A stretch of DNA of 64,000 bases. It comes from Antedon mediterranea. Taxonomy: Eukaryota > Echinodermata > Crinoidea > Comatulida > Antedonidae. Under the pieces are notes generated by a model. That model saw only the letters and a list, made by a program, of their open reading frames with translations. It did not search any database and was not told the DNA's origin. Position numbers and translations under genes: made by a program. The stretch lies in the NCBI RefSeq assembly GCF_964355755.1, contig NC_092670.1, forward strand, positions 13,019,201-13,083,200. Reading direction: 5' to 3'. The stretch's first letter is position 1. Every line of letters starts with the position of its first letter. Positions 24,601 through 37,023 of the stretch are shown piece by piece.

Positions 24601-26932
24601 TTTTCGTCTAAAACTAATATTTCTCCTAGGTCTTTAAGAAGCTGTCCACTTTGATGCATTTCCCATATGTGTATTAATGCATATTTGTCAATTATAGACA
24701 GTGTGAGAACTATAGATCCTTTTCCTATGTGCAATAATTTCGAACCATTTACTTGGACGTAGTAGTAAACACGATGCTGTAGTTTATTATTAAATTCCTT
24801 CGCAGCATCAGCATTTAGACTGCCAACATATTGGTCAAGTTGATCTAAGATGTCATCATCTATGTCGTTTTCGTTCTTTCTTTTAAGAGTTACGGTTAGT
24901 TGAGCTTCTATAATAATTGAATGATTAGAAAATATTTTCTGTACGGTATATTATCGATTATATTCGTGCAATATTTAGTAACTAATGAGATTTATCTGTA
25001 TACAATTCCTTACGTTAAACCAGTAATTAGATATACGTGTGTGACGTGCAGTTTCGATTTCGTGGTAATGAAAGGATGTTAGTGGTTGCTAGGAGCAGCT
25101 TTTTAAAACTCACAATAAAAGGTGAAGGTGAGTCCCGTATTCATTCTGAACGTAGGGGTGAGCTGTTAGGAGCTCATTGTACTAAGCCTCGGCATTATGT
25201 GGTAGGGTGGCCAGTTCCTTTCCACACCGCCTTTTTCTCCCTAGTATTTTAAACCAGGTACTCATTTACAGCTGAGTGGACTGGGAGTTGTCTGGAATTG
25301 AACCCGGGTCTATCTTTATGACAGTCAAGTGTCCTAACCACTCGGCTATCCAACTCCAACAATACATATATTTAAATATAAATCAGTTAAAACAGTTTTC
25401 GAAGATAATGTGATTTAATAAATGGAGGAGATGTAGATTATTAAAAATATAAATGTTTACGTTTGTATCAACTAAATTTAAGTAAAAAAATAATTGCAGT
25501 ATTTTCAACTTGGTTAATGTTAAGAGTGTAAGACATCTTGGCATTTTATTTAAAGGGCTCCAAGTAATTGTCTGAAACACGAGAAACATATCACCTTTGA
25601 ATTATACATCAATTTGTTTATTGACCGTACCGTATCAATAATGTCTTACCCTTTAAATTAACTGTATCAACTTTAAACAAATTATCGATAATGTTATGAT
25701 ATAACACGTACAGAAAATGTTGCTTAAAACTTTAACAACCTTACATACCTTGCGTAAGAATTTCCACAGCTTTATGTAGTCCAATATTTGTCAAGGTCTT
25801 AATAAATGTTTCCATTTTCCCACTTTCTTTACAAATAATATGTGTGTGTTGTAGATCAAAAATAAGATCCCACCCATCTTTATAGTTCTTTGGTGGCCTA
25901 TTGTACGAAGTATCAATTTTTTTTACATCTTCCTCTATTAATTCATTTCCAAACTTTGTAATTTGTTGTTGATGATGGCTGAATTTCGTAATAATCTTGT
26001 TTTTAACTTCAGAAAGTGAGGGTATGTGTACGAAAGTTCGAAGTTTGTCTACAATACCAAACTGCTTGGTGGCCTTAATGGTATCAAACAGAAGGGTGAG
26101 ATCTTTTGAACTTAGTTCTCCAGAATTAATTAATTGATTGAGCAAGTCCATCGTTGTAGTGGCCCTAGATAAATCAGCTTCTTCAATATAACCATGATAC
26201 AAAACTTTCAGTTTACTGATAAGTGATCGTTCATCATACCAAGTTGAAAAACATACTAAAGCCTGATTAAAAGAGTTTTCTAAAAAAGGAAGAAGCCCAT
26301 AATATATAAAAAAAAAACTTTAACAATACAAACATTGGATCTTATAATTTGTAAAATGTACTAATGGCAAAGGTCCAAGAAGCAGTATTTTATTTCAAAT
26401 CAGGTTAAGACATGACTCAATAATTCATTTCTGGCATAAATTAGGATGTTATAGAGGGCGCTATACACAGGTATGGAACAGGTTTCGGTTTGGCCAAGTG
26501 ATAGTCTTCAGTTTATGGAACTGATGCTCATCAACATCATCCTTGTTTTTTTAAAATATAGATATAGTTGAGTTGAGAGAGATTAGGGCTATGATCAGTT
26601 GTATTTAGAACATATGTCAGTAATGTAATTCTTTATCATAGAAAATAATAAATCTGCCTTACCCTGATTTGTAAATCTGTCTTTTATTTTTAATATTATA
26701 AATTAATCAAAACATGTGTATTAATACCAAAACTATGAGCAAATTAAGGTATCAAACACAATTTATAATGGCAAATTGTTTTGCTGGTCCGTGAATAATC
26801 AGGGATGATTAAATTATTCGTAATCATCACCGCCATGAGTGAAAATTAGTAATATGTGAAATCCTGTAGGTCTACAACAATTTTGTACAGTCGATGTACG
26901 TAAAATAGAGGTGACTTACCTGATTCAGCCAT
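21602..26932 (-). CDS. Gene C: DED / TRADD-N-like / UPA / death-fold chimera, 581 aa
   Basis: Seven exons are joined by eye: 26920-26932, 25749-26279, 24506-24907, 24197-24345, 23138-23230, 22059-22476 and 21602-21741. They total 1746 nt with every phase matching and no stop. The ATG (MAES) precedes a GTAAGT donor. Exon 2 holds a death-effector-like domain (STWYDERSLISKLKVLYHGY to TIKATKQFGIVDKLRTF), aligning in pattern with the FADD DED. A second helical DED-like stretch follows (KNYKDGWDLIFDLQ to IGLHKAVEILTQ). Exon 3 encodes an alpha/beta domain with GKGSIVLTLSIIDKYALIHI and a long acidic helix, similar in pattern to TRADD-N domains; this assignment is tentative. Exons 4-6 match the end of the ZU5 exon, UPA and death fold of genes A, B and D. 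The last exon is short and lacks the YQNV tail. An adaptor role in apoptosis or immunity is inferred. The exon 4 donor (GTAATC) is weak. Confidence 0.7.
24003..24159. mobile_element. Hairpin MITE in gene C intron
   Basis: Arms of about 65 bp (TAATGAATG..., GGTACAAATAATGGCAT, GAATGATGAAAGGTTA) are inverted around a short CGGCTTTGCCTCG centre. It ends 37 bp inside the intron after the exon 4 donor of gene C. Confidence 0.7.
24197..24345 (-). CDS. Gene C exon 4: truncated ZU5 exon (UPA start only)
   Basis: This stretch aligns with the 3' end of the ZU5 exons of A, B and D (AVKQDTHFRTELDQ versus IVKHFSKFKTEMVQ in A; LLEINACRESFYGREDI versus LLEINACRGYVHGRQEV). The ZU5 core upstream is gone. The acceptor TTTGTATAG|CAGTG lies within what is coding sequence in the paralogues. 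Phase 1 in, phase 0 out. Donor TAT|GTAATC is weak. Confidence 0.6.
24506..24907 (-). CDS. Gene C exon 3: TRADD-N-like alpha/beta domain
   Basis: This phase 1-1 exon of 402 nt is bounded by TATAG|AAGC and AAAAG|GTAAAC. It reads EAQLTVTLKRKNEND, a helical DAAKEFNNKLQ segment, YYYVQVNGSKLLHIGKGSIV, then IWEMHQSGQLLKDLGEILVL. A predicted strand, G-S-hydrophobic strand, long helix, and D-E-N turn are typical of invertebrate TRADD-N-like domains fused to death-fold and TRIM proteins. The family name rests on pattern memory. A symmetrical phase 1-1 exon is the kind that moves easily by exon shuffling. Confidence 0.5.
25125..25357 (-). mobile_element. tRNA-derived SINE in gene C intron
   Basis: The minus-strand head (25284-25357) has a seven-pair acceptor stem (GGAGTTG/CAACTCC), A-box TAGCCGAGTGGTTAGGAC and B-box GGGTTCAATTCC. 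The body continues with GGTACTCATTTACAGCTGAG-type sequence (given here as the plus strand). It lies between exons 2 and 3 of gene C. Confidence 0.6.
25749..26279 (-). CDS. Gene C exon 2: death-effector domain plus second DED-like fold
   Basis: The acceptor CTTCCTTTTTTAG is followed by AAAACTC; entry phase 1 completes the exon 1 codon. The donor is CAAG|GTATGT, phase 1. It encodes about 177 residues. The first 80 follow the DED pattern: a hydrophobic six-helix layout with MDLLNQLINSGELSSKDLTL resembling the FADD LDLFSMLLEQ region. Residues from about 115 to 175 look like a second, more diverged copy. No caspase, kinase or nucleotide-binding motif is visible. Confidence 0.7.
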
Positions 26933-28120
26933 GTTGTAAAATAACAGTGGTTATTCTCTTGTTTTCATTTCTAAAAAAAGTTGATAGTACCGGTAATGTA
27001 GAAAACAATTAGGTATAGGAAATATACCTATGCTGGAGTATTGCTGTGCATTAAAACCTGTTTATAATTACTTCGTCGTTGTAAGTTTCTAAACTCACCA
27101 GTTAGTTCTACCGCCAATTTTGAGGTGGTCACCATGTTTATAAGAATCTAGTCTAGAATGTGTGAAGAGCTACGATCGTCTTTAAAAGCGGTTTTACAGA
27201 CCACATTTTATGCCGGTCTTTAAGTAGAATGATTCTAATTATAAACCAAATCTGCTAATAAAGACCACTAAATCCCTGATCGACTTTCATTGGAGACCAA
27301 ATTGCAAAAGGAAAACACAAATAATATAGGCTATGTATAGCCACAAACCAGAGTAACTTTTAGAGGCCATACCAGGGAACCCAACTGGCCATAAAAGAGA
27401 TCCATCATAGACTTCTGGCCTACAAAAAGCCAAACTGCTCAAAGTGATATTTTATTAAGTGTTTTTTGATGATTGAATCTTACCTTGATAGTTGTTAAAA
27501 ATCATTCCAATATACAGCAATATTATTAGTCAATTTATTTCCAATAGGGTAGTATTACTTCTTCTAAACTTGTAACCCGCAAACAACATAGATATAGGGT
27601 CCATGTATATTGTATATACACGGAAGTATTATAATAAACTATTGTATGTATACACAATGCATTTATAGTTGAATAGCTAATTACAATAACAGCTTCTAGC
27701 CCACTCTTTCAATATTTTACTTTGTAACCAATATTAAGCTTTATCCATAATATATACCGCTTGGTAAAATTAGTATGTATGTTATAAGAAGTTGCTGTTT
27801 TTATATAAATGTTTGGGGTTATCCGTAGAAAGTGAACAAACCATTCTGGACCCACCGTCATCAAAGCGGGAGTGAGGCATGCGTGACCGGCAGAAGGCCG
27901 TACGTACACAATGACGTAACTTTATCGTAGTAAAGTATAATCATTCATCAGGACGTTACGGTATTACTTGGCATGAGAAATAATTGTCAGGCATTTGCAA
28001 AGTATATTACTTGCTTTGTATGTTTCGGTTTTACCATGACTCAAACTCAAAACCTCTTCTTTCTACTGAGGTAACGATTAGGCCTACTGTGTGTTTCTTT
28101 CCATTATCCTGCTAATGCTA
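26933..28120. other. Gap upstream of gene C start
   Basis: This contains the presumed promoter and 5'UTR of gene C, but no TATA box or other core motif is convincing. Otherwise it is AT-rich unique sequence with no repeat recognised. Confidence 0.4.
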
Positions 28121-28126
28121 TGCATT

Positions 28127-28224
28127 CACACTTGTTCTGTTTCACGGAACGAAAGATGGCGCCGTTTCTGTATACGATTTTCCATTATTTATTTACTTCC
28201 GTTCCGTAAAACGTAACAAGTGTA
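28127..28224. mobile_element. Small MITE-like inverted repeat
   Basis: CACTTGTTCTGTTTCACGGA at the left is the imperfect inverse of TTCCGTAAAACGTAACAAGTG at the right. The AAGATGGCG inside it is not taken as a gene start. Confidence 0.45.
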
Positions 28225-28299
28225 CGTGATTTTAGATTAATAGTGTTTCTTTCTTAAACGAATTTGACGCGCCTGAATCATCGCTCAACAAAGACTTTG

Positions 28300-28450
28300 C
28301 TCAGTTTCTGAGTGATTTAAAGCGTGCCATAATACCGGCAAGGGTTCGAGGCTCACTCTCACCATTGTTCTGGCGGTAGTCTTCTCGGATAAGGACTATG
28401 AACCGTCGGTCCAGTGTACACATTTAGCTCGTGTGCACTTTAACCTATAG
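28300..28450 (+). mobile_element. Partial tRNA-derived SINE
   Basis: GGTTCGAGGCTCACTC (B-box) is followed by TTCTGGCGGTAG, TCTTCTCGGATAAGGACTAT, GGTCCAGTGTACAC and GTGTGCACTTTAA. This is the body shared with the reverse-oriented copies at 36721-37023 and 55930-56229. The A-box end is degraded. Confidence 0.6.
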
Positions 28451-29750
28451 TACATTTTTCGAAACGAGTAGTGGAGCAAATTATTATAATTTCAGTTATG
28501 ATTTAACACACAGTGGTTGACTGGTTTCATGTGCTATTGAACAAGTGTATCATTATCTTTCATATTCAACATTCATCATTATCTTTGTCATCATAAATAA
28601 TTACTATATCACAATAATAACAATAATCTTCATTTATCACTGTCGGCATCAGTAGAATTGACAAAATCATGTTATCCATTCCAAATACGAAATTAAACTT
28701 TACTAAATCGAATATTTGTATTTTATAATTTATTAATCAATCAAACACTTTATGATTCAAGAAATAAGTTGTATATTTATAACTGTATATATGTGTTAAT
28801 GATTATGATGCGGACCTATATTCTCTTGAGTTCTTTAAAAGCCAGATGACCAAAACATCGAGAACATAGAGAAATGGCGTTGAAGTATTTGGTTTAGTGA
28901 AGCCAATAATATAAGCTAAGACGTATAAAAGTTCCTTTTTTAAAGAATTAAATTACGATATTTTTCTTGAGGAACTGCTTGTATTATAAATATCATTCAT
29001 GTTTTAAAAATGTAATAAATATATGAAGTAAGTTTTTGTATAATTTAGACTAAATAAATGTCATAAACAGTATTCTTTAAAAATTACATTACATTTCACG
29101 CTTCTTTGGTTTCGACAGTTGTCATTGGTTATTGTTATTATTCAAATGACAATGATCACTATTATTATTATTTATCACATTTGAATACAATAAATTACTG
29201 TTTTTGGCTTTTGGCATAAATGGCAATATTGAGAGGTTCATTAATTATTGTACGGTTCAAAAATTGTTTTCTTGGGTTTTTCAAGTTTACTTTTACATTC
29301 TCGATCACACTTTCTGGCTGTGACATATACACAATATTAGGCCTAATACATACAATATTTTAAGCAAATGTTTGAAATAGTAATTTTCCATAGATCGTTC
29401 GTACGTTAAATTATTTACAAGTCCATGCCATGCACATTGCACAATATTAGACGCTAAAATATGGAATAACGTGATCATCAATAGAGTGGTCAGTAATAGA
29501 CATATCAATAATTGGAAGGTCAATAAACGGATTGGTAAATTTTGGAGGGCTCAATAATTGGAGTATAATCATTAAATGGAGATAATATTACTTAGTAAAC
29601 TGTCGATAGTTTAAATAAGGATTTAACATAATAATCAGTACTGTACACTAAATACATAAAGTAATCTGCAACAAATGTAAATACATGAAAAAGAACGCAG
29701 AGGAAGGTAAATATTAGTTGATCTAAAATCCTAATCCAAACGATCTCAAT
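28451..29750. other. AT-rich stretch, nothing recognised
   Basis: It contains only low-complexity TTATTATTA words and unsupported short frames. Confidence 0.5.
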
Positions 29751-29756
29751 GATAAA

Positions 29757-30494
29757 CAAGGCCATATAGATGGCTGCAGTCGCATGCTCATTAGTGTTTA
29801 ACGAACCGACAGACCAACCTACCAACTGACCGAAATTACTGAACATGTTTAAAAATGTTGAAATGTTTAAAAACATCTATATTTTTTTAATTTACACGTG
29901 CGTAGCCTGTCACTTTTGACGTGCTCGTATAACGTAATTTCGAGTTGAAAAGTAAGTCAAGAAAACAGAAATCGGGCAAAAAGATTGCGCAATAACATTT
30001 AACGCGCAGTGCGTGCGCAAAAATCTGCGCACTCATGGCAATTTTGTAAAAGCTTAAATTGCCTGAAACGTACTCTTATTTCATCGAAAATAAATTTTGA
30101 AAATTTTAAGCGCGCGTACGCATACGTTGCATGCGCTACGCACGTAATTGTATTGCCATATGATGATTTATGCCCTGAAATTTATGAGTACCAAATTTTA
30201 TTTAATTGTGATTCATGGTTGTGAAGATATGATTACAAACGTGATTTCGGTAAATCGTGCGTAGACCGCCTAATTTTTTATTGCGCACCGTGAAAACATA
30301 ACCACATCGATTCCTGACCATAAGGAATATACTGTGAAAAATTTACTTAGCTAGATTAAACTGATATCAAGATAAGGTCAGAAAGCGATAAAACGCATAG
30401 TGATACCGGACCGACAGACCAACCGACAGACCGACCGACCGACAGACCGACCGACATAGTGAACTATAGAGTCGCGTCCACGCGACTAAAAAAA
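29757..30494 (-). mobile_element. Long AGTCGCGT element, reverse copy
   Basis: The full-length inverse of 6621-7400. The right end (plus strand) is GAGTCGCGTCCACGCGACT, preceded by a GACCGACC tract. The internal AACATGTTTAAAAATGTTG and CACGTGCGTAGCCTGTC words match. The left end carries GGCTGCAGTCGCATGC. The two copies diverge by point changes only over most of their length. Confidence 0.65.
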
Positions 30495-30774
30495 ACCACA
30501 CACAACAATGCATAATTAAGTTTAAGCTAAGTTTGGCTCTAACTAATGATTTCTGTTCAAATCATTTCTGTTTTAAAACTCAATTTGATATTGTTTTTCT
30601 TGAATTGTAAAACTTTCGGCGTGTATTCAAGAGAAACAAAACATAAGTAGAATGTCTTTACAATTAGTTACAACTTGGTTAAGGGTTTGTTTATGGTCTA
30701 TGATATTACGAGATATACATTATTGTGAATTTGTTGTATGTACATTAACCAAATATTCTTAAAATACTGGATAA

Positions 30775-31125
30775 ACAGGCACGAATGTGCGATACACGGG
30801 GTACAGCAAAAGAAGCTGTAATGACGTTATAAGACGGGATGTGACGTCACATATACATCAATAACCTCGGTACCAAATACGGTTATATGGTACCATCTTC
30901 GAGACGTCATATGGCTGCATCCGGTTTGAAATTTAAAAAAATCCGGCTCTATAGCTTTGAGAACATGTCCCTGTAGTATATTCATGCCAAATCCCAGCTC
31001 AATACTACAACGAATAAGGGATCGGAGGAGTAGTACTTTATAAATCTCACTTTCTACTCAATAGTGTCGGATGGAGGAGAAGATGAGAGAGTCCTAGACT
31101 CGGGTACCCCGAGTAATAAAAACAA
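30775..31125. repeat. Dispersed repeat, second copy at 61920-62640
   Basis: Shared words include ACGGGGTACAGCAAAAGAAG, CCGGCTCTATAGCTTTGA, ATGCCAAATCCCAGCTCAAT and CTAGACTCGGGTACCCCGAG. It lies just 3' of gene D. No coding capacity; the class is unknown. Confidence 0.6.
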
Positions 31126-31296
31126 ATACAGTAGTACCGAGAAACGGGTGATGTTGACAATGCTTAAAACAGTGTATACCATTTTGTGAACCCTTCGAAT
31201 GGAAATATTACCCTTGGAACTCTTCCAAAACAAATTCCCACATTCTTTCAAAATGTGTGTAGGCCTACGTTTTGTTAAGCCTATAGTTTGCTATTA

Positions 31297-33913
31297 TCAC
31301 TTTGGTGAAAACCCCATATATGATGGATTTTTGTTTTGTACATTTGAGTTCTCTTTCATTTTAACATTTTGATAAGTAGGTTCAGCTCGATCTGGATCGT
31401 GTAGTTCTTCTTCACCGTCACTTGACGCCCCAACCTCAAAAGGAATTAACTCTTGTGGTCCACAGCTGACATCCCCCACATCCGCAACTCCTTGTGAAAA
31501 TATACCGCCGGTTGCACTCAGAGGTTGAATATCTGGTGTCAGAGGAAGCGACCGTCGTGACTTGTCATAGCCTAAATAAAAGACAATTAGAATCATTCAA
31601 CAATGCGCAAAACAGTTATTCTTATAGTAGAAGCAGAATATTAAAAAAAAACATTTTTTTTTACCCAAAATGTCTGTAATTTTGTCAACTTGATCTGCTG
31701 CATCGGCCATTCTACACCTTCGGAGATGGGGTAAAAGCTCTTTAAAATCGTTGTCGTTCATATTAAGATATCTGATGATAGCCAGCTCTAGAGAAATATA
31801 GTTCTTTTCTTCTTGGTCGAAACATTGATACAGGAACTCTTCAAATTCTGGTGTCAGGCCCTTTTTGATGACAGGACAGATTATGTCCATGTTTTCCTTG
31901 CTTAAGTTAGTTTGTGGTTTTTTAAAATGGTTTTCCCTGTTCTCAGTAAGATTTATTTTGGTTGTGTGTACATTTCCGGTAACTTCTACATGATGTATAT
32001 CGGATGCGTTTAAAGCATCCGATATAGGGATGCTGAATGTAACTGAAGATAATTTGCTATCAAAAACACTTGCAAGGTAGTTATGTTCTTCTTTATATAA
32101 TGACACCTGTAAAACATCATAGAAAAAAAAAGATTTATTTATTATTTACAATTCTACAAAATGCACTTATTCACGGATCATAGTAAATGTTGTGCAAGCA
32201 GTACAAATTGCTTTATCAAGTATGGACATTAATGTACAATGATACAACATTATTAATACAATGATCTCTATTCTATATTATTGAATTTTTTTCGGGATTT
32301 TTTTTATAAAATAATATTACACATTTCAGTAACGCTCATCTTATTTGGCCTAATTTACTCAGTACCAATTTTCCTCCTCAATGGTACATTTACGTTTTCT
32401 TATACATACCTCGTGACCTTCAAAAATGATATTAATTTTTGAATCCTCACTGCAATAGCAGTGCTTCTCTGAATTCAATGAGTTGATTGGATCTTCATTC
32501 TATAGTTAGAGATATCAATCACACTGGTTATATAATAATAGTTCAATTAAAAAAAGTAGTACTGTACACAGTTCCAATCAATTTAGATCATCTTGTCAGG
32601 TCAAGCCTGTCTAGTGTCGGAAATGAATATTCAGAAGAAATAGTTGTAGTAGAATATTTTGTTTATAAATGGCATTGAAGAATAGAAATTTAAATGCAAA
32701 TGCTACTTACATCAACTTTCCTAAATTTAACTTGAATCTCTTCTTTTCCATGGACAGATGATGATTTACATGCGCTTATCTCAAAAAGTCTCATCCGTTC
32801 AAGTTCTGAACCATCTTCGTTTGCTTGGTCTACTGCTGCATTGAACTTTGTGAAGTGGTTCACTATTATACAAATCTTGTTATTCTTAATGTATGCCATG
32901 CAATCAAGCTTGTACATCTTAGTCCAGTCGCCATCTCCTTGTTTACAGGATACAAGGGATCTTGGTTTTTGTAGACATTTTTCAGGTATGTTACCGAACA
33001 GCTCGATACGAAGTGTCACGTACATGTCGAATGTAAGACCTGGTGGACCGCACATTACTTCTGGACATAGCGGAATCTTTCCATCGGTTTTCATATATCC
33101 TAAGTTATATATGAAAATATACGTCTGATTTGGCAACGCGCCTTCTGGAATTGTCAATAAGATCATGCCTAATGTAAGCGTTGCACCTTCCTTGTCAACA
33201 GTCGCAACTAACATTCGTTTATCTTCAGATAGTATGTATTTCAAACCTGGATTATCCTTTAAATATCTCTTTAAACCAGTGTACATACTCTTAATTTCAG
33301 GTTCCTTTATGGTGTTGTCTGGAACGTGTCCGGATTCTTCCTGCTGCGAATAAAAAAACACAAAAATCAATGTTTACTATTCATTATTGTACATAATTGA
33401 ATATTGTCGATCAGATCAACTTTTTGTTTGTAGGCCTATTCACAAATTTAAAAATAACAGTATTAATAATAATAGTTTATTGTTATATAGTGCTGAAATA
33501 TATTATATATAATGTTAAATAATGTTGCATAAGGTTTATATTAATTTGGTTTATTTGTTTTGGTTTAGTGCAATCTTTTGGTAAATGATACATTTTTTAC
33601 AATCTGAAAAAAAACCTTTAAAATTGTAAACTTGTATTTCCATGTACCTTAATGGTTCCTGGTTGTTCGTATGTGTGAACATCGTCCTCACCATTCGACT
33701 CTTCTTCTCTGTCTTTCTGAATGGTGCAATATGCACTTAGGCGATTTTCTTCAGACGAATTCGTCGTCGTGACATTGGTCATTTTTTTCTTTTGTTGTTG
33801 ATGATCATTGTCATATTTTGGTTGGTGATCGTTGTCATGATCCATTGGTACATTTTTGGAATTCCCGATATTCAGCATGACATTTTCCCTGTTGTAGAAA
33901 ACTACCTCTTCTC
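31297..33913 (-). CDS. Gene D: ZU5-UPA-death-fold protein (5' end not found)
   Basis: Five exons: 33648-33913, 32711-33340, 32410-32499, 31665-32106 and 31297-31571. They give about 567 residues plus an unseen start. The linker exon begins in phase 1 after ACAAG, as in gene A. It is rich in D, H, N, Q and K and ends at AAG|GTACAT. The ZU5 exon may use either of two acceptors three bases apart (CAGCAG). ZU5 signatures are GATLTLGMILLTIPEGALP and CGPPGLTF. The 30-codon exon contains HCYCSEDSK. The next exon finishes UPA and gives a death fold (LTPEFEEFLYQCFDQEEK). The tail exon has SLPLTPDIQPL, an acidic GEEEL stretch, PTYQNVKMKEN and SYMGFSPK. Protein and introns are nearly the same as gene B. 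A ZU5-UPA-death signalling adaptor is inferred by domain order. Confidence 0.75.
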
Positions 33914-35339
33914 CTTGTCTAAGAGCAATTAGCAAAACAACAAGTTAAAATTTGGGAATTAGCGTCATATAATCAAACGAATTTGTGGCTTAATTTGACG
34001 TAAAGAATGTAATGAATGCCCAAACTCCTATTGCCTAATACTACTAAAACTACAAATTGTATTATTATGTACTAAATAAACAAAAATACAATACAAAACA
34101 CCTATAGCATATTACTTACTAATCTTGACCTTTCTTTCTTTCTTTATAATTTTGGCCTTCGGCCCATATTACATAATAACATGAATCAATATTTAGGCGG
34201 TCGTTTCTTAAACGAAAGCATTTTCTAAAACATTAAAATACAATTATTTCTCTTGATTTGGACATTCCTGAAGTTAAAACTTTTTTCAATGTATATAGCA
34301 AACAATCTTAATTCTTTTTTATTTCTAAATACATAATTCAAATAGGCCATAAGATTATTTGTTTTCTGTTTAAATATAATATTTCTTCTGGAAGGCACTC
34401 AAACTCAATGTAATGGTCTGTGCCGGTTTGACTATAGGTCGCAGATCGATTCAAATCCTATATTTAATTCAGTAAGAGCTTGAATACGCATCTATTGAAA
34501 GTTTGTTGTTAGTTAAGAAAACAGTCCGTGTGACGTGTATTTTTGTGTGACTTGAATAATATTCGTGTGACAAGAGAGTACCTACAACATATAAATTGAA
34601 TCGCTTTACGTAATACGAAGGACACTCAAGGCCACGTGACACGCGTAATACACGCAAGGACGAATTACAGATCGAGATAAAAAGTCTCGCGCGTGACACG
34701 CATATAACATTTGACATCTAACATTAAAACGAGTAGGTCTACCGTCTGTTATGGTAAATGATGAAATTCATTATCATTAACTCTCTGGTTTAGTCATTTT
34801 TAAATAAGTTGTTATACTGTACTAATGTTGGTGTTAGATTGTTTATTAGCGCCCTCTACAATTTATCTATTTAAAATGTTACAGCGCCCTCTAAATGATT
34901 TCATAACGCCTCCAAATATATAATTTTCTAACGTCTGAAAACCATATACGAAGTTATATTGAATTATAATATGGCTGAATTAAAACAGTCAGAGCTCTGT
35001 GTCTGATGCATAAATTACTGTAGGCCTATCTACAAACAAAAACTCTACTTAATGCCGTTAGTAATTAAGTAACATTATCACGTTAAATCAGAAATGATAG
35101 ACTCTAAACAATTATATTTTAATCTCACCAACCTAACTTGGTTCACGGTGGGCACAACCTTTGAAGACGATAACGATTTTCCCCGATATTGACGTTGAAA
35201 ATGTAATGTATTATAGAGAAAGATTGTCCGTAAATGTTTCCCGACTGTAGGCTACTGACTATCATAAAATAACATCTTAACTGCACAAAGTAAGGTTTTT
35301 AAATGTCACAGTGGCACTCAACTGTGAAACAATTGTACC

Positions 35340-35393
35340 GATAGTATTGAGTCATGCTATAATAAAAAGGGGGAATTTTATTCTATGCACCTT
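35340..35393. promoter_or_regulatory. Conserved AP-1-like block upstream of gene D
   Basis: TGAGTCA (35348-35354), then GCTATAATAAAAAGGGGGAA and TTTTATTCTATGCACCTT, in the same order as 10486-10555 upstream of gene A. Function is inferred only. Confidence 0.3.
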
Positions 35394-36720
35394 ACAGAAG
35401 AATGTATTAAATTGTTGCCCACGTCTATACATAATATGCAGTTTATTGTTATAGGCCTACTAAATAAATAATGTAATCGCAGTTAGCTAAACTTCTTAAT
35501 AAGGTCAGTGTCCTTAATTACTCAAAAGTCAAGCAGGTCGAGGCATAGTTCCTTAATTAAATTTTCGCGAGCCGAACCTATCTATATCTCCCTTTCCATC
35601 CCTGTTTAAAAGTTTGAACATCCGGGTTATTCGTTATTTCTCATCTCGCCCTCATTTCAAAGAATTCTGTCCGACACTGGGATTCGCGTATTCACGTGTG
35701 TGTGCTAAAGGCACCATGTGATTAGATTTCTTATTACCAAATATTCTTATGATACTGGGCAAATATATTCTCGTATGTGGAAGTACAGCCCTGGAATTCG
35801 GGTAGGACATTGTGGATGCATGGACAAGCCAATTGAATGTTTCTATGCCATTTGAAACTTAAAGTGATAAATTATGTATCCACCAGACAGTTTTAAAGTA
35901 ACATTTTACAACTACTTGCTTTCACCGAAACAGCAATCAGAAAAGTTGATCGTTACTTTATAGACTAATGCAGTTTCATGAAGCAGGAAGAACATTATCG
36001 TCAATATACAGTAGATCTGTCTAGTAAGCCTTTGATATAATAGTTTATATAAATCCTAAAATAAGGCATACACACTCCACATTGACACGTTTTGGTATTC
36101 CCCATTATTATTCCGTTTATTATAACTAATTTTTAGCCTTGGGTAAATAAACATGTATACTTTTCGTTACGTATAGTAGTGAGGAATTTCTAAAAAGCTA
36201 GAATGAAAACAATAAACAACAATAGACTGCTTTGCGGTACTGTATTGTTAAAAAGTCCGTGAACTTTCTTTTACGGAATACTAATGCCAGTTCCCTTGTT
36301 AAGCAGGGACCCAGGTACCTGTAGGTACCTTGCCCGTACATCCAGGAAGTATACGGTAGGCCTACTGTTAAATAGTAATGGTATTTGTTTTTTAGTTGAC
36401 ATTTTACAGTACCGGACCCAAATGTAGTTTCACTTTAAAAATACATAATAAAGAATAATTTCACTCTACAAAACATATAACTATTCTTTACTGTGCAATT
36501 TTTTAGTTCAATTAAAATTCCATGACTAAATTTTTAGATGCTTCTCTGATTAGACTTGCTCTATGTCGATGTGTGTTTGTAAAGGATTATACCTATGAAA
36601 CTTAAACCAATTTTTACGTAGAATTGTCGTCTAAAACCAGACTATTTTTTAGTCTTTATAATTGTTTATGAATTACACGCGTGCTACGTGTGTCACACGT
36701 GGATGAATAGGGAAAATTCA

Positions 36721-37023
36721 TTTATTTATTATTTATTTACGCTGGGTGACCTCTTCAGTCAAAGACTTCTCTCGCCCATAGGGCCCAGTTATGATTAATG
36801 GGTGCGAGTGATTTGTGTACTAGTACAACGGTGTAAACCCCTACTCATCTCGAAAGAGAGATAAAGTGAACATGATCTAGATATGTACACTGGACCTACA
36901 ATGTATAGTCCTTATCCGAGAAGACTTGTTCTACCACCAGAACCATGGAGTGAATGAGCTTCTAACCCTTGCCTATGTTTTGGCTACGTAATTACGGTTC
37001 CACTGTCTTAACCTGATCGGTAC
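36721..37023 (-). mobile_element. tRNA-derived SINE
   Basis: Read on the minus strand it has a degraded A-box, B-box region, body (GGATAAGGACTATACATTGT, AGTGTACATAT), ACTGGGCCCTATGGGCG and an A/T-rich tail (TAAATAATAAATAAA). It is homologous to 55930-56229. Confidence 0.7.

Noticed and set aside
28155-28205. AAGATGGCGCCG as a gene start
   Set aside because: It lies inside a MITE-like inverted repeat and the frame closes at once.
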